Below are positions 27,126 to 36,716 of a stretch of 64,000 nucleotides of DNA, in pieces; within the stretch, counting starts at the first letter, position 1, and every line of letters starts with the position of its first letter. The stretch comes from Tabrizicola flagellatus (GTDB lineage Bacteria > Pseudomonadota > Alphaproteobacteria > Rhodobacterales > Rhodobacteraceae). The notes beneath the pieces were generated by a model. It did no database searches. It saw only the letters and a program-made list of their open reading frames with translations, and had not been told where the DNA came from. The DNA lies in the NCBI RefSeq assembly GCF_008271465.1, contig NZ_VMDU01000003.1, positions 1 through 64,000 on the forward strand. Direction: 5' to 3'. The translations under genes and the position numbers were made by a program.

Positions 27126-28966
27126 TTCTTGCCCTTCTTCGGCTGCGGCGCCGGCGGGGTTGCTGCCTTTGCCTTCGCCTCGATCCGCGCTGCCCTGGCG
27201 GACCGGATGTTGCCGAAGATGTCCGGCCGTTTCCCGTGGCTCCACATGATCAGGTACTGCTGCACGAAGGTGATCGTGTTGTTGGTGATCCAGTAGATCA
27301 CGAGGCCCGAGGCGAAGCCGCCCAGCATGAACATGAACACCCAGGGCATCCAGGCGAAGATCGAGGCCTGCACCGGATCGGTCGGCGCGGGGTTCAGCTT
27401 CTGCTGCAGCCACATGGTGATGCCGAGCAGAAGCGGCAGAACGCCGATGAAGATCAGGTGCAACAGCGACCCGGTCGGTGGCGCATCCCAGGGCAGAAGG
27501 CCGAAGAGGTTGAACAGCGAGGACGGATCGGGGGCCGACAGGTCCTTGAGCCAGCCGAAGAAGGGCGCATGGCGCAGTTCGATGGTGACGAAGATCACCT
27601 TGTAGAGCGCGAAGAAGATCGGGATCTGGATCAGGATCGGCAGACAGCCCGCCGCCGGGTTGACCTTCTTGTCCTTGTAAAGCTGCATCATCTCGCGTTG
27701 CAGCTTCTGCTTGTCCTCGCCCGCGCGCTCCTTCAGCGCTTCCATTTCGGGCTGAAGCTCCTTCATCCGCGCCATCGAGACATAGGACTTGTAGGCCAGG
27801 GGCAGCACGAGGAACTTCAGGAAGAAGGTCAGCGCGATGATCGCCCAGCCCATGTTGCCGATCTGCGCGTTCAGCCAGTGCAGGACGGCAAAGATCGGCT
27901 TCGTCAGGAAGTAGAACCAGCCCCAGTCGATCGAATCGAGGAAGCCCGCGATGCCGTCATTGCGTTCGTAGGCGCGGATCGTGGCCCATTCCTTCGCCCC
28001 GGCAAAGAAGCGCATCGAACTGGTCGCCGTCGCCCCCGCAGCCAGCGAGACGACCGGCTCGCGCACCTCGGCCTGGTAGATCCCGGCATCGGGGACGTAT
28101 TTCAGCACCGACTTGAACGGACGGCCCTGTTCGGGGATCAGCGTCGTCATCCAGTAGTGGTCGGTGAAGCCGATCCAGCCATCGGTCGTGGCCTCGGTCA
28201 CCATGGCCGGCAGGCCGCCCTCGCGCGGGTCGGGGTCCAGCTTGGTGATGTCGGAATAGTCGGTCTCGGTGCGGATCCCGTCCTCGCGCTGGATCGCGCC
28301 CTCGTGCACCACGAAGATGTTCTGCAGCTTGGGCAGGCCGTGCCGGGCGATGATGCCGTAGGGCTGCAGGGTGACGGCGGAACCCGAGGCGTTCTGCACC
28401 GTGTCGGTCACGGTGAACATGAAATTGTCATCCACCGCGATCTCGCGGCGGAAGGTCAGGCCCTTGCCGTTGTCCCAGCGCAAGACGACCGGCGCGGCCG
28501 AGGTCAGCGTGGCATTGCCCTCGACCGTCCAGATCGTGGTGGCGTCCGGAACCTCGCCGGCCTGGAGCCCGGTTCCCGGCAGCCAGCCGAAGACCGAATA
28601 ATAGGCCAGATCCTCGCCCACCGGCGCCAGGAGCCGCACCGTCGGCGAGTTCGGCGACAGGTCCTCGCGGTAGGTCTTGAGCGACAGGTCGTCGATCCGG
28701 CCGCCGCGCAGCGACAGCGAGCCCGAGAGCTTGGTCGAGTCGATGGCGACGCGCGGCGCTTCGGGCGCGGGGGTTGTCTCGGTCTGCACGGTGGTGTCCG
28801 GGGCGGGCGTGGTCGGGGCCGCGACATCGCCCGTCACGCCGGCGGCGGTTTCGGTCGGTGCGGTCACCGGCGGCTCGGGCGGGGGGAACAGGACGAACCA
28901 GACGATCATGACCGCCGCGCTCAGAACCATCGCCAGGATCAGGTTCTTGTTGTTCTGCTCTTCCAT
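27122..28966 (-). CDS. yidC: membrane protein insertase YidC
   Basis: A 614-residue inner-membrane insertase of the long Gram-negative type. The N-terminal helix is NLILAMVLSAAVMIVWFVLF, then a large periplasmic P1 domain (about 30-350), then the conserved five-helix Oxa1 core with PLAYKSYVSMARMKELQPEM and the hydrophilic groove, ending in a basic tail. Usually encoded just after yidD on the same strand; here it converges on rpmH-rnpA-yidD. Confidence 0.96.
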   Translation of the reverse strand: MEEQNNKNLILAMVLSAAVMIVWFVLFPPPEPPVTAPTETAAGVTGDVAAPTTPAPDTTVQTETTPAPEAPRVAIDSTKLSGSLSLRGGRIDDLSLKTYREDLSPNSPTVRLLAPVGEDLAYYSVFGWLPGTGLQAGEVPDATTIWTVEGNATLTSAAPVVLRWDNGKGLTFRREIAVDDNFMFTVTDTVQNASGSAVTLQPYGIIARHGLPKLQNIFVVHEGAIQREDGIRTETDYSDITKLDPDPREGGLPAMVTEATTDGWIGFTDHYWMTTLIPEQGRPFKSVLKYVPDAGIYQAEVREPVVSLAAGATATSSMRFFAGAKEWATIRAYERNDGIAGFLDSIDWGWFYFLTKPIFAVLHWLNAQIGNMGWAIIALTFFLKFLVLPLAYKSYVSMARMKELQPEMEALKERAGEDKQKLQREMMQLYKDKKVNPAAGCLPILIQIPIFFALYKVIFVTIELRHAPFFGWLKDLSAPDPSSLFNLFGLLPWDAPPTGSLLHLIFIGVLPLLLGITMWLQQKLNPAPTDPVQASIFAWMPWVFMFMLGGFASGLVIYWITNNTITFVQQYLIMWSHGKRPDIFGNIRSARAARIEAKAKAATPPAPQPKKGKK

Positions 28967-29103
28967 CTGCCCGCCACCATGCCGATCTTCGGATCAGCGG
29001 TGCTTCAACGACAGGCCCGGGCAAAGGTCAAGCAGTTTCGCCCCGCAGGGCGGGCCGGGGCGATCACTTCTGGGCGTTTTCCGGGCTGGCAGGGCGGGGC
29101 GCC

Positions 29104-29343
29104 TCAGCCCTTGCGCTCCAGCCGGTAGCTGCCCTCGGGCAGGTTCAGCGCCGCGGCCAGATCGCGCAGCTGCGTCATCGACAGGGTGATGCGCAGCACT
29201 TCGTCGGTCTGCGGATCGGCCTGTTCGACCGTGACGCAATCCTCGAAGGCATTGATGACCACATCCTCCATCAGGGGCAGATCGCCGCCCTCGTCAACCA
29301 GGGTGATCACGGTGGCGTCGAATTCGTGCTCGATGGTGAACAT
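29104..29343 (-). CDS. conserved small acidic hypothetical protein
   Basis: A 79-residue soluble protein beginning MFTIEHEFDATVITLVDEGG, with a helical LSMTQLRDLAAALNLPEG segment and a basic end. It has no signal peptide or motif I can name. It lies upstream of yidC on the same strand, 137 bp away (28967-29103 holds nothing else recognisable). Size and codon pattern look like a real gene, and similar proteins occur in Rhodobacteraceae. Confidence 0.7.
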   Translation of the reverse strand: MFTIEHEFDATVITLVDEGGDLPLMEDVVINAFEDCVTVEQADPQTDEVLRITLSMTQLRDLAAALNLPEGSYRLERKG

Positions 29344-29472
29344 AAGACAAGGCTAACCGGGGCGCGTCGCTTCGGCAACGGCAAAGGCAATGGCGTCATG
29401 ACACCTCTGTGAGGCGGCCTTTCCCTTCCCCGGCGATTTGCCTACCCTGCGTGGACTTCGCCGAGGTTCCCG

Positions 29473-30201
29473 ATGCGTCTCCTGAAGATCTGTGCGCTGC
29501 CGCTTGCCCTTGCCCTGGCGCTGGGCGGATGCGTCATGCCCGCACCGGGACCCGTGCCGTCTCCGGTCGTGGCTCCCGTGACGATCGTCCCGACCCAGCC
29601 GCCCCGCGCCGCGGCCGAAACCTTCCTGTCGGTCGTGGCCCGGGTCGAGCCGGTGGCCGAAAGCTACTGCCGCAGCCGTAGGGTCGCGCGGAACTGCGAT
29701 TTCCGCATCGTGGTCGATGACCGGCCAGGACAGCCGCCGAATGCCTTCCAGACGCTCGACCGCACCGGCCGCCCGGTGATCGGCTTCACGCTCGCCCTGA
29801 TCGCCGATGCCCGCAACGCCGACGAACTGGCCTTCGTCCTGGGGCACGAGGCTGCGCACCACATCGCCGGGCACATCCCCAAGCGCCAGGACCAGGCCAT
29901 GTCCGGTGCGATCCTCGCCGGGGTCCTGGCCCAGGCCAGCGGCCTGTCACCCGACGAGATCCGGGCCGCGCAGAACATCGGGGCAGAGGTTGCCGCCCGC
30001 AGCTACAGCCGCGAGTTCGAGCTGGAAGCCGATGCCCTGGGCGCCGAGATCGCCCTGGTGGCCGGCTATGACCCGGTGCGCGGCTCGGGCTTCTTCGACC
30101 GACTGCCCGATCCGGGCGACAAGTTTCTCGGCAGCCACCCGCCGAATGCGCAGCGCAAGGCCCAGGTGGCCGCGACCGTCCGGCGCCTCCGGGGCTATTG
30201 A
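29473..30201 (+). CDS. M48 family zinc metalloprotease lipoprotein
   Basis: A 242-residue secreted lipoprotein. Signal peptide II ends in ALGGC with the lipidated Cys20. Zinc site: HEAAH at 125-129 (LGHEAAHHIAGH) plus ELEAD at 183-187. This resembles BepA/LoiP-type envelope quality-control peptidases in a short form without TPR repeats. It probably faces the periplasm and is anchored to a membrane. It stands alone on the plus strand, divergent from the small acidic protein gene. Confidence 0.9.
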   Translation: MRLLKICALPLALALALGGCVMPAPGPVPSPVVAPVTIVPTQPPRAAAETFLSVVARVEPVAESYCRSRRVARNCDFRIVVDDRPGQPPNAFQTLDRTGRPVIGFTLALIADARNADELAFVLGHEAAHHIAGHIPKRQDQAMSGAILAGVLAQASGLSPDEIRAAQNIGAEVAARSYSREFELEADALGAEIALVAGYDPVRGSGFFDRLPDPGDKFLGSHPPNAQRKAQVAATVRRLRGY

Positions 30202-30267
30202 TCTGCGTCAAGGCGACCAGCCCGCCGTCCCGGCAGCATGACCGTATTGCTTCAGGAGGGTCGGACG

Positions 30268-30516
30268 ATGATCGGTTATCCCGAGGCCCCGAGGGCCTGG
30301 TGGCTTACCCGCGGGATGGCAAGGATCTCGGGCGTCAACCTGCCGCGCGCGGTCGTGGAGGGCTGGCTGCAACGCTCGGAACTGGAGGATCTCATCGCCC
30401 GCTGCGCAGCCTGCCGGCGGGGCGAAGAGTGCGAACACTGGCTCAGCGCCTCGGGCGCGGCGCGCAGGATGCCGGACTTCTGTCCGAACAAGGCGGAGAT
30501 CGAGGCGTTGGGCTGA
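30268..30516 (+). CDS. DUF6455 family small cysteine-rich protein
   Basis: An 82-residue protein with five cysteines arranged RCAACRRGEECEHWL and DFCPNKAEIEALG, which suggests a metal or redox site. The ATG at 30268 follows AGGAGGGTCGG, a strong binding site, so it is preferred to the upstream ATG at 30238. DUF6455 proteins are widespread in Rhodobacteraceae and uncharacterised. Confidence 0.82.
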   Translation: MIGYPEAPRAWWLTRGMARISGVNLPRAVVEGWLQRSELEDLIARCAACRRGEECEHWLSASGAARRMPDFCPNKAEIEALG

Positions 30517-30568
30517 GCCTGGCCCTGCAGGCACTGGCTGCCCGGAGCCCTTTCCCGGTGCGGCCCCG

Positions 30569-30607
30569 GGGCGGCGGACATCCCCTCTGGCCCGCCGCCC
30601 TGACTTT
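30569..30607 (+). terminator. hairpin after the DUF6455 gene
   Basis: GGGCGGCGG and CCGCCGCCC form a perfect 9-bp stem around a 14-base loop, followed by TGACTTTCCC. The short T-run makes it a moderate terminator. Confidence 0.5.
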
Positions 30608-30622
30608 CCCTAAGACGCCGGC

Positions 30623-31006
30623 ATGATCGTGATCGAGGACCTCGTATGCGACCGCGGCTCGCGCTATGCCGCCTCGGCCGGCGCGGTGCGCAGCCGGGCC
30701 GAGATCGAAGCCTTTCTCGCCACGCTCCGCCTTCGCCGCAAGTTCGACAAGGCCACCCATCACAGCTGGGCCGCGATCCTGTCCGACGGCGGCCCGCTGA
30801 AGAACGACGACGGCGAGGCCGGGGCCGGGGCGGTGATCCTGAAGATGCTGGAACGCGAGGGCGTGCCGGATCGCATCGTGGTGGTGACGCGCTGGTATGG
30901 CGGCGTGAACCTCGGCGGCGACCGCTTTGCCCATATCGTCACCTGTACCCGCGCGGCGCTGGCGGCGCTGCGCTCGGGCCTCGACGCACCCCGGCCCCGC
31001 CGTTAG
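30623..31006 (+). CDS. YigZ/IMPACT family protein
   Basis: A 127-residue protein containing only the N-terminal UPF0029/Impact domain: FDKATHHSWAAILSDG, NDDGEAGAGAVILKMLE and VVVTRWYGGVNLGGDRF are the conserved blocks. Eukaryotic IMPACT restrains Gcn1-Gcn2 signalling; the bacterial function is unsettled. The C-terminal YigZ domain is absent, as in other short members. Confidence 0.88.
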   Translation: MIVIEDLVCDRGSRYAASAGAVRSRAEIEAFLATLRLRRKFDKATHHSWAAILSDGGPLKNDDGEAGAGAVILKMLEREGVPDRIVVVTRWYGGVNLGGDRFAHIVTCTRAALAALRSGLDAPRPRR

Positions 31007-31035
31007 GCTTTCCCTCAGGGCAGGCGGAGGACGGG

Positions 31036-31398
31036 ATGCGCGAGATGCTACAGGCCGAGGCCAGGCGGCTTGCAAACACGGTGATCTGGTCCTGGGAGGG
31101 CTTCCGCGCCGCCTGGGCCACGGAAAAGACCCTGCGGCAATGGACGCTCGCGAATGTCCTGTCCGCCGCTCTGGCCTTTGCGCTGGACCTGAGCCCGGGC
31201 GAGCGCGGCCTGATCCTGTCGCTGGGGCTTCTGGTCCTGGCGGCGGAACTGATCAACACCGCGATCGAGGAAGTGGTGGACATGATCGCGCCCGCGCCCG
31301 ACCCGAGGGCGAAGAAGGCCAAGGATTGCGGCTCGGCTTGCGTGGCGCTGGCGGCCATCGCGGCGGGGGTGGCCTGGGTGGTGGTGCTGGTGGGGTAG
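31036..31398 (+). CDS. dgkA: diacylglycerol kinase (DgkA type)
   Basis: A 120-residue membrane enzyme that phosphorylates diacylglycerol to phosphatidic acid. The catalytic signature is AAELINTAIEEVVDM, with an amphipathic N-terminal helix and three membrane helices. ATG at 31036 follows GGAGGACGG. It starts 29 bp after yigZ and its TAG overlaps the end of the reverse-strand DCC pseudogene. Confidence 0.93.
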   Translation: MREMLQAEARRLANTVIWSWEGFRAAWATEKTLRQWTLANVLSAALAFALDLSPGERGLILSLGLLVLAAELINTAIEEVVDMIAPAPDPRAKKAKDCGSACVALAAIAAGVAWVVVLVG

Positions 31399-31610
31399 CG
31401 GCGCCGTCGCTGCCGGCGCAGATGCGCGCGGTAAGGGGCCGGAGCGAGAATCCGCGCATGGAGCAGGTTCCACTCCTCGGCCTGGCCGAGACCCTGGAAC
31501 CGGATCGGCAATCCCGGAGACCCGGCGCGGCGGCGACACGCCTCGATCCCGAACCGGCAGACGGGGCAGTCCTGATTGTAGAGGATACGGGTTTCCCCGG
31601 TTTCGGGCCG
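31396..31610 (-). pseudogene. decayed DCC family (DUF393) thiol-disulfide oxidoreductase gene
   Basis: On the minus strand the frame encodes RILYNQDCPVCRFGIEAC, the conserved N-terminal DCC motif (Cys-Pro-x-Cys redox site), then RRRAGSPGLPIRF. After a short stretch it jumps to ARILAPAPYRAHLRRQRRRR, which matches the C-terminal end of this family. The middle, about 60 residues in normal 120-130-residue members, is missing. No start codon exists in frame upstream: a TGA occurs at about 31660 and the nearest ATG is in another frame. Deletion plus loss of start argue for a dead gene. The rest of 31399-31687 holds nothing else. Confidence 0.7.
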
Positions 31611-31687
31611 GGACTTGGCCCTGCGGGACGCATCTCCAGAGGTTGCGACGGCCGGTCACGCATCAGGGTCGGGCGACCGGCCGGAGG

Positions 31688-31930
31688 TCAGAGGGACTTG
31701 TGCGATCCGTCGCACATCGGGGCCCTGGCCGTCTGCTTGCAGCCGCAGAAGAACACCGTGCGCGAGGTATCGGCCGTCCATTTCACCGGCGACAGGCCGG
31801 TATCCTTGTGGCTGCCGTCGCAGAACGGCTGCTTTGCCGATCTGCCGCAGGCACACCAGAAATAGGACTTGCCTTCCTCGACCTCGACCTTGAAGGGGGT
31901 CGTGGCGGCGACAATCGGGCTGTTGGACAT
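31688..31930 (-). CDS. double CDGSH iron-sulfur domain protein
   Basis: An 80-residue protein with two CDGSH-type sites: WCACGRSAKQPFCDGSH and FCGCKQTARAPMCDGSH. Each would bind one [2Fe-2S] cluster through three Cys and one His. The ATG at 31930 is preceded by CAGGAG; an upstream in-frame ATG exists but has no good binding site. It is related to MitoNEET/Miner2-like proteins with redox or iron-sulfur transfer roles. It reads on the minus strand just after rimO's downstream side. Confidence 0.93.
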   Translation of the reverse strand: MSNSPIVAATTPFKVEVEEGKSYFWCACGRSAKQPFCDGSHKDTGLSPVKWTADTSRTVFFCGCKQTARAPMCDGSHKSL

Positions 31931-31985
31931 CCGGCGCTCCTGCAACATCTTCCTGCCCTGCAAGATGGGCCGGGCTTCCGGCCTG

Positions 31986-33374
31986 TCAACGGGGCTGGAG
32001 CCGACGGCCCCACAGGTCGTAGTCGCCGGCCTCGTCCACCTCGACCTCGACGATGTCGCCCGGAGCCAGACCCTCGAAGCCCTCGTCGATGAACAGGTTC
32101 CCGTCGATCTCGGGCGCGTCGGCCATGGTGCGGCAGGTGGCGCCCTCGTCGTCCACCTCGTCCACGATCACGGATAGCACTTTTCCAACCTTCGTGGCCA
32201 GTTTCGCCGCCGAAATGCCCTGGGCCTTTTCCATGAAGCGATCAAAGCGGTCCTGCTTGACCTCGGGGGGCACATGGTCGGGCAAGTCGTTCGACCGCGC
32301 CCCCTTGACGTTCTCGTACTGGAAGCAGCCGACGCGATCCAGCTGCGCCTCGTCCAGCCAGTCCAGCAGCGTCTGGAACTCTTCCTCGGTCTCGCCCGGG
32401 TAGCCCACGATGAAGCTGGACCGCAGCGTCAGGTCGGGGCAGATGGCGCGCCAGGCGGCGATCTCGTCCAGCGTCCGCGCCGCCGCCGCCGGGCGGGCCA
32501 TGCGTTTCAGCGTCTCGGGGTGGGCATGCTGGAAGGGGATGTCGAGGTAGGGCAGCACCAGCCCCTCGGCCATCAGCGGGATCAGTTCGCGCACATGGGG
32601 GTAGGGATAGACGTAGTGAAGCCGCACCCAGGCGCCGAGCCTGCCCATCTCGCGCGCGAGGTCCGTGATATGCGCGCGCACCTCGCCGCCCTTCCACGGC
32701 GACAGGTCGTGCTTGCGGTCCACTCCGTAGGCCGAAGTGTCCTGGCTGATGACCAGAAGCTCCTTGACCCCCGCCTCGACCAGCCTTTCCGCCTCGCGCA
32801 GGACGGCATGGGCCGGGCGGCTGACCAGACGGCCGCGCATGTCGGGGATGATGCAGAAGCGGCACTTGTGATTGCAGCCTTCGGAAATCTTCAGATAGCT
32901 GTAATGCCGCGGCGTCAGCTTCACGCCCGAGGCCGGCAGGAGGTCGATGAACGGGTCCGGCGCGGGCGGCACGGCGCCGTGGACGGCATCCAGCACCGCC
33001 TCGTACTGGTGCGGGCCGGTCACGGCGAGAACCTTCGGATGCGCCCCGGTGATGTACTCGGGTTCCGCCCCCAGACAACCGGTCACGATCACGCGACCGT
33101 TTTCCTGCAGGGCCTCGCCGATCGCCTCCAGGCTTTCCGCCTTGGCGCTGTCGAGGAAACCGCAGGTGTTCACGATCACCGCATCCGCGCCCTTGTAGTC
33201 GGGGCTGATCGCATAGCCCTCGGCCCGCAGCCGCGTCAGGATGCGCTCGCTGTCCACCAGCGCCTTGGGGCAGCCGAGGCTGACCATGCCGATGGTCGGC
33301 TGGCCCTCGCGGCGGGTGTCGGGGACAAGCGCGCGGGCGAGGTCGGGGCGAAGGAGGGGCGGGTTCTGCGACAT
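31986..33374 (-). CDS. rimO: ribosomal protein S12 methylthiotransferase RimO
   Basis: A 462-residue radical SAM enzyme that methylthiolates the conserved Asp of ribosomal protein S12. Domains: N-terminal UPF0004 ([32 protein letters not shown], three cluster Cys), radical SAM with CNHKCRFC, and C-terminal TRAM (about 395-462). The ATG at 33374 begins [12 protein letters not shown]; upstream sequence is not protein-like. Confidence 0.95.
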   Translation of the reverse strand: MSQNPPLLRPDLARALVPDTRREGQPTIGMVSLGCPKALVDSERILTRLRAEGYAISPDYKGADAVIVNTCGFLDSAKAESLEAIGEALQENGRVIVTGCLGAEPEYITGAHPKVLAVTGPHQYEAVLDAVHGAVPPAPDPFIDLLPASGVKLTPRHYSYLKISEGCNHKCRFCIIPDMRGRLVSRPAHAVLREAERLVEAGVKELLVISQDTSAYGVDRKHDLSPWKGGEVRAHITDLAREMGRLGAWVRLHYVYPYPHVRELIPLMAEGLVLPYLDIPFQHAHPETLKRMARPAAAARTLDEIAAWRAICPDLTLRSSFIVGYPGETEEEFQTLLDWLDEAQLDRVGCFQYENVKGARSNDLPDHVPPEVKQDRFDRFMEKAQGISAAKLATKVGKVLSVIVDEVDDEGATCRTMADAPEIDGNLFIDEGFEGLAPGDIVEVEVDEAGDYDLWGRRLQPR

Positions 33375-33526
33375 GGCCCGCCTATAGCGCGCCCTGAGGC
33401 CCGGGGAAAGCCCGGGGTCTGCCGGCATCTCTCGGCCATTTGATGCCAGTCCGGCCCCCCTGACTTGGCAAGCCGGCGCGCAAGGGCCTAAACTTCCGCA
33501 AAACAAGAAAATCCGAGGAGGTGGGC

Positions 33527-35536
33527 ATGCGCTGGGTCATCCGTGTCGGGGTCAGTCTCGCCGTCCTGGTGCTGCTGGCGCTCGGTCTGCTGGCCATGGT
33601 CCCCTCGGAGCGGATCGCGCAGGCGGTGTCGTCCCAGTTCGAGGCGATGACCGGCCGCAAGTTGCAGATCGCGGGCGAGATCAGCCCCCGGCTCTGGCCG
33701 ACTCTCGGGGTCACGGCCGGGGCGGTGAGCGTCGCCAACGCCGACTGGGCCGAGGGCGACCAGCCCCTGTTCCGGGCCGAAAGCCTGTCGATCGACGTGA
33801 ACCTCGGCGCGCTGATGGGGGGCGAGGTGAAGATCCTCGGCCTCAAGGCCGAACGCCCCGAGATCAACCTGGAACGCGCAAAGGACGGACGGGCCAACTG
33901 GACATTCTCCGCCACTTCGGATGGCGGCGGCGTCGGGGCCGTGCCGCCCGCAGCGACCGGCTTCAGCCTCGACGACGGTGCGATCAGCGGGGGCATGATC
34001 CGCTATGACGACCGGCAGACCGGCCGCTCCATCGCACTGGACGAGGTGGATGCGCGGCTCAGGATCCCCGATTTCTCGGGTCCGTTCACCCTGACCGCCA
34101 CGGCGCTGTCGGGGGGGCAGCAGGTGGCGCTGGACCTGACGGGCGAGGCGTTTTCGGCCTTTGCCATGGGGCGGGTCGTGCCGCTGAAGGCCAGCCTGTT
34201 TGCCGGGGGCAGCAAGCTGGGCTTCGAGGGGCGCGGCGGCTATGCCCCGCCGGCCGCGGAAGGCGCGCTGACGGCGGATCTCGCGGATCTGCCCGCGCTG
34301 GGCCGGCTGTTCGGATCGGACCTGTCGCGCCCCGGCCCCGGTCTCGGGCAGGATCGGCTTCAGGCCAGTGGGCAGCTGACGCTGGACGGCAGCGGCGCGG
34401 CCTTCCTGCGCGGGGCGACGCTGGTGGCGGACGGGAACGAGCTGAAGGGCGATCTCGACCTTCTGCCCGGCGAGGCGCGGCCGAAGCTGAAGGCGCAGCT
34501 GACCGCCGGGCCGATCGTGATCGGCACCGGATCGGGCGGCGACCAGGGCGGCGGCAGCGCCGGGGGCATGCAGGCCGAGGGCTGGCCGGACAGCCCGATC
34601 GACGTGAGCGCCCTGGGCGCGATGGATGCCGAGGTGGCGCTGTCCGCGCCTTCGGTCGATCTGGGCGTGCTGAAGGCGGGTCCGACCCGGCTGATGATCA
34701 CCGTGGACCGCGCCCGCGCCGTGTTCGACATCCGCGAGATGCAGGCCTATGGCGGGCAGGTCTCGGGCGATTTCGTCGTGAACGGCCGCGGCGGCCTGTC
34801 GGTCGGCGGTCGGCTGAAGCTCGCGGGGATGCAGACCCAGCCCCTGTTCACCGACCTTGCCGGCTGGGACCGGCTGATCTCGACCGGCGATCTGGAGCTG
34901 GAGTTCCTAGGCGTCGGCAATTCGATCGACGCGATCATGAAAAGCCTGAAAGGCAAGGGCGCGCTCGAGCTCGGCCGTGGCGAGCTGCGCGGGCTGGACA
35001 TTGCGGGCATGCTGCGGACGCTGGATGCGGGCTATGTCGGCGAGGGGCAGAAGACGATCTTCGACGGGCTGGCCGGCACCTTCGCGATGGAGGGTGGGGT
35101 GCTCTCGAACAGCGACCTTAAGCTGGTCGCGCCCTATCTGACCGCCTCCGGCTCCGGCCGCATCGGACTGGGCGAGCGGACGCTCGATTACCGGCTGCGG
35201 CCGACGGCGCTGGCGGCCGAGGACGGGACGGGCGGGGTCATGGTGCCCCTGCTCGTCACCGGACCTTGGGCCCAGCCGCGCTTCCGGCTGGATCTGGAAT
35301 CGATCGCGCGCGAGAAGATGGAGGCCGAGGCCAGGGCCGCGGCCGAGCGGCTGGCGGCCGAGGCCAAGGCTGCGGAAGAAGCTGCCAAGGCAGAACTGGA
35401 GCGGCGGCTGCGAGAGGAACTCGGCGTCGAGGTCGCCCCGGATGAATCGCTCGAGGACGCGGCCAAGCGTGGGGCGACCAAGGCGCTGGAGGACGAGGCG
35501 CGCCGGGCGCTGGAAGAGATCCTCGGCGGCAACTGA
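33527..35536 (+). CDS. AsmA family protein
   Basis: A 669-residue inner-membrane-anchored periplasmic protein. An N-terminal helix ([24 protein letters not shown]) precedes the AsmA start region [25 protein letters not shown], and the C-terminal AsmA domain contains [26 protein letters not shown]. An Ala-Glu-Lys-rich coiled-coil tail follows at about 590-665. AsmA-like proteins take part in envelope lipid transport. The ATG is chosen over GTG six bases upstream because GAGGAGG overlaps the GTG. Confidence 0.9.
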   Translation: MRWVIRVGVSLAVLVLLALGLLAMVPSERIAQAVSSQFEAMTGRKLQIAGEISPRLWPTLGVTAGAVSVANADWAEGDQPLFRAESLSIDVNLGALMGGEVKILGLKAERPEINLERAKDGRANWTFSATSDGGGVGAVPPAATGFSLDDGAISGGMIRYDDRQTGRSIALDEVDARLRIPDFSGPFTLTATALSGGQQVALDLTGEAFSAFAMGRVVPLKASLFAGGSKLGFEGRGGYAPPAAEGALTADLADLPALGRLFGSDLSRPGPGLGQDRLQASGQLTLDGSGAAFLRGATLVADGNELKGDLDLLPGEARPKLKAQLTAGPIVIGTGSGGDQGGGSAGGMQAEGWPDSPIDVSALGAMDAEVALSAPSVDLGVLKAGPTRLMITVDRARAVFDIREMQAYGGQVSGDFVVNGRGGLSVGGRLKLAGMQTQPLFTDLAGWDRLISTGDLELEFLGVGNSIDAIMKSLKGKGALELGRGELRGLDIAGMLRTLDAGYVGEGQKTIFDGLAGTFAMEGGVLSNSDLKLVAPYLTASGSGRIGLGERTLDYRLRPTALAAEDGTGGVMVPLLVTGPWAQPRFRLDLESIAREKMEAEARAAAERLAAEAKAAEEAAKAELERRLREELGVEVAPDESLEDAAKRGATKALEDEARRALEEILGGN

Positions 35537-35554
35537 ACCCCGCCCGGCGCGGAT

Positions 35555-35583
35555 TGTGCCGGGCACAAGTTTTGATCAAAACG
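35555..35583. promoter_or_regulatory. two adjoining perfect palindromes upstream of the GAPDH-like gene
   Basis: TTGTGCC-G-GGCACAA (35555-35569) is followed without a gap by GTTTTGATCAAAAC (35570-35583). They lie between the AsmA stop and the GAPDH start, 62 bp before the latter. The first could be the AsmA terminator stem with a T-run (GTTTT) after it; the second looks like a dimeric repressor or activator site. Confidence 0.5.
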
Positions 35584-35644
35584 CTGTTGAAGCCGCGCCC
35601 GACCCATGCTGAGACTGCACGGAACGCTGGGCGGAGGGGTGCGG

Positions 35645-36619
35645 ATGCGGGTCTTCATCAACGGGTTCGGGCGGATCGGGCGGTCGGTTCTGCGGGCCTT
35701 CCTGCAGACCCCGGACCGCTGGTCGAGGCTGGAGATCGTCGGGATCAACGACATCGCCGCGCCGGAGATGTGCGCCTGGCTGTTCGAGTACGACTCGGTC
35801 TTCGGCCCCTGGCGCGGATCCGTCGCGCTGGAGGGCGGCGCGCTGGTGGTGGACGGGCGGGCAATTCCTCTCGGCCGGACGCCCGACCTGTCCACGTTGG
35901 ACCTGTCGGGGGTGGACCTGGTGATGGAATGTACCGGCCGGGCCGAGGCGCGCGAGGTGGCCGAGCGGGGGCTGAGGGCTGGGGCGGGGCGGGTGCTGAT
36001 CTCGGGGCCCTCGGCGGCGGCGGATGTGACGGTGGTGCTGGGGGCGAACGAGGGGGTACTGGCGGGGCAGCGGATCGTCTCGAACGCCTCCTGCACCACG
36101 AATGCGCTGGCGCCGCTCGCGCGGCTCATCCATGAACGCTGGGGGATCGTCACCGGGTCGATGACCACCGTCCACTGCTATACCGGCAGCCAGCCAACCG
36201 TGGATGCCCCGGCGGCCGATTATGCGCGCAGCCGGGCGGCGGCCCTGTCGATGGTGCCGACGACGACCTCGGCCGCACGGCTTCTGGACCGGGTGCTGCC
36301 CGACCTCGCCGGCCGGATCGTCGCGCAGGCGGTGCGGGTGCCGGTAGCCTCGGTCTCCTGCGTGGACTTCCACCTGGTGACGGAGACCCGCCCCTCGGTC
36401 GAAGAGGTGAACGCGGCCTTCCGCGCGGCTGGCGGGGTGATCGGGTCAACCGACCGGCCGCTGGTGTCCACCGACCTGCGGGCGCGGCCGGAGTCGGTGG
36501 TCATGGCCTGCCCGGAGACGAAGGTGACGCCGGGGGGCATGCTGCGGGTCTTCGGCTGGTATGACAACGAATGGGGCTTTTCCAACCGGATGCTGGACAT
36601 GGCCCTGAAGATGGCGTGA
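35645..36619 (+). CDS. glyceraldehyde-3-phosphate dehydrogenase family protein, divergent paralogue
   Basis: A 324-residue GAPDH. NAD-binding start RVFINGFGRIGRSVLRA; catalytic Cys150 in NASCTTNALAPLA and His177 in MTTVHCYTGSQ; C-terminal WYDNEWGFSNRMLDMA. The phosphate-binding loop reads AAALSMVPTTTSAARLL instead of the usual NIIPxSTGAAKA, and the adenosine-side region (NDIAAPEMCAWLFEYDSV) also departs from glycolytic GAPDH. It could be a secondary GAPDH, erythrose-4-phosphate dehydrogenase or another aldehyde dehydrogenase of this fold. Start at 35645 (after GGAGGGG) rather than ATG 35606, which adds 13 non-conserved residues. It is monocistronic. Confidence 0.82.
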   Translation: MRVFINGFGRIGRSVLRAFLQTPDRWSRLEIVGINDIAAPEMCAWLFEYDSVFGPWRGSVALEGGALVVDGRAIPLGRTPDLSTLDLSGVDLVMECTGRAEAREVAERGLRAGAGRVLISGPSAAADVTVVLGANEGVLAGQRIVSNASCTTNALAPLARLIHERWGIVTGSMTTVHCYTGSQPTVDAPAADYARSRAAALSMVPTTTSAARLLDRVLPDLAGRIVAQAVRVPVASVSCVDFHLVTETRPSVEEVNAAFRAAGGVIGSTDRPLVSTDLRARPESVVMACPETKVTPGGMLRVFGWYDNEWGFSNRMLDMALKMA

Positions 36620-36716
36620 TCTGTCCACGGTGGACATTTCCGGATTCGGACGTGATTCCGGACACTTGGCCGTGGGTGTTAGGGATCTGGAAAGGATGTT
36701 CCGCGCCCCCTGCGGC

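Noticed and set aside
35645-36619. Erythrose-4-phosphate dehydrogenase (Epd) as a firm name
   Set aside because: Neither the Epd nor the glycolytic GAPDH signature is fully matched, and no pdx or pgk neighbours support it.
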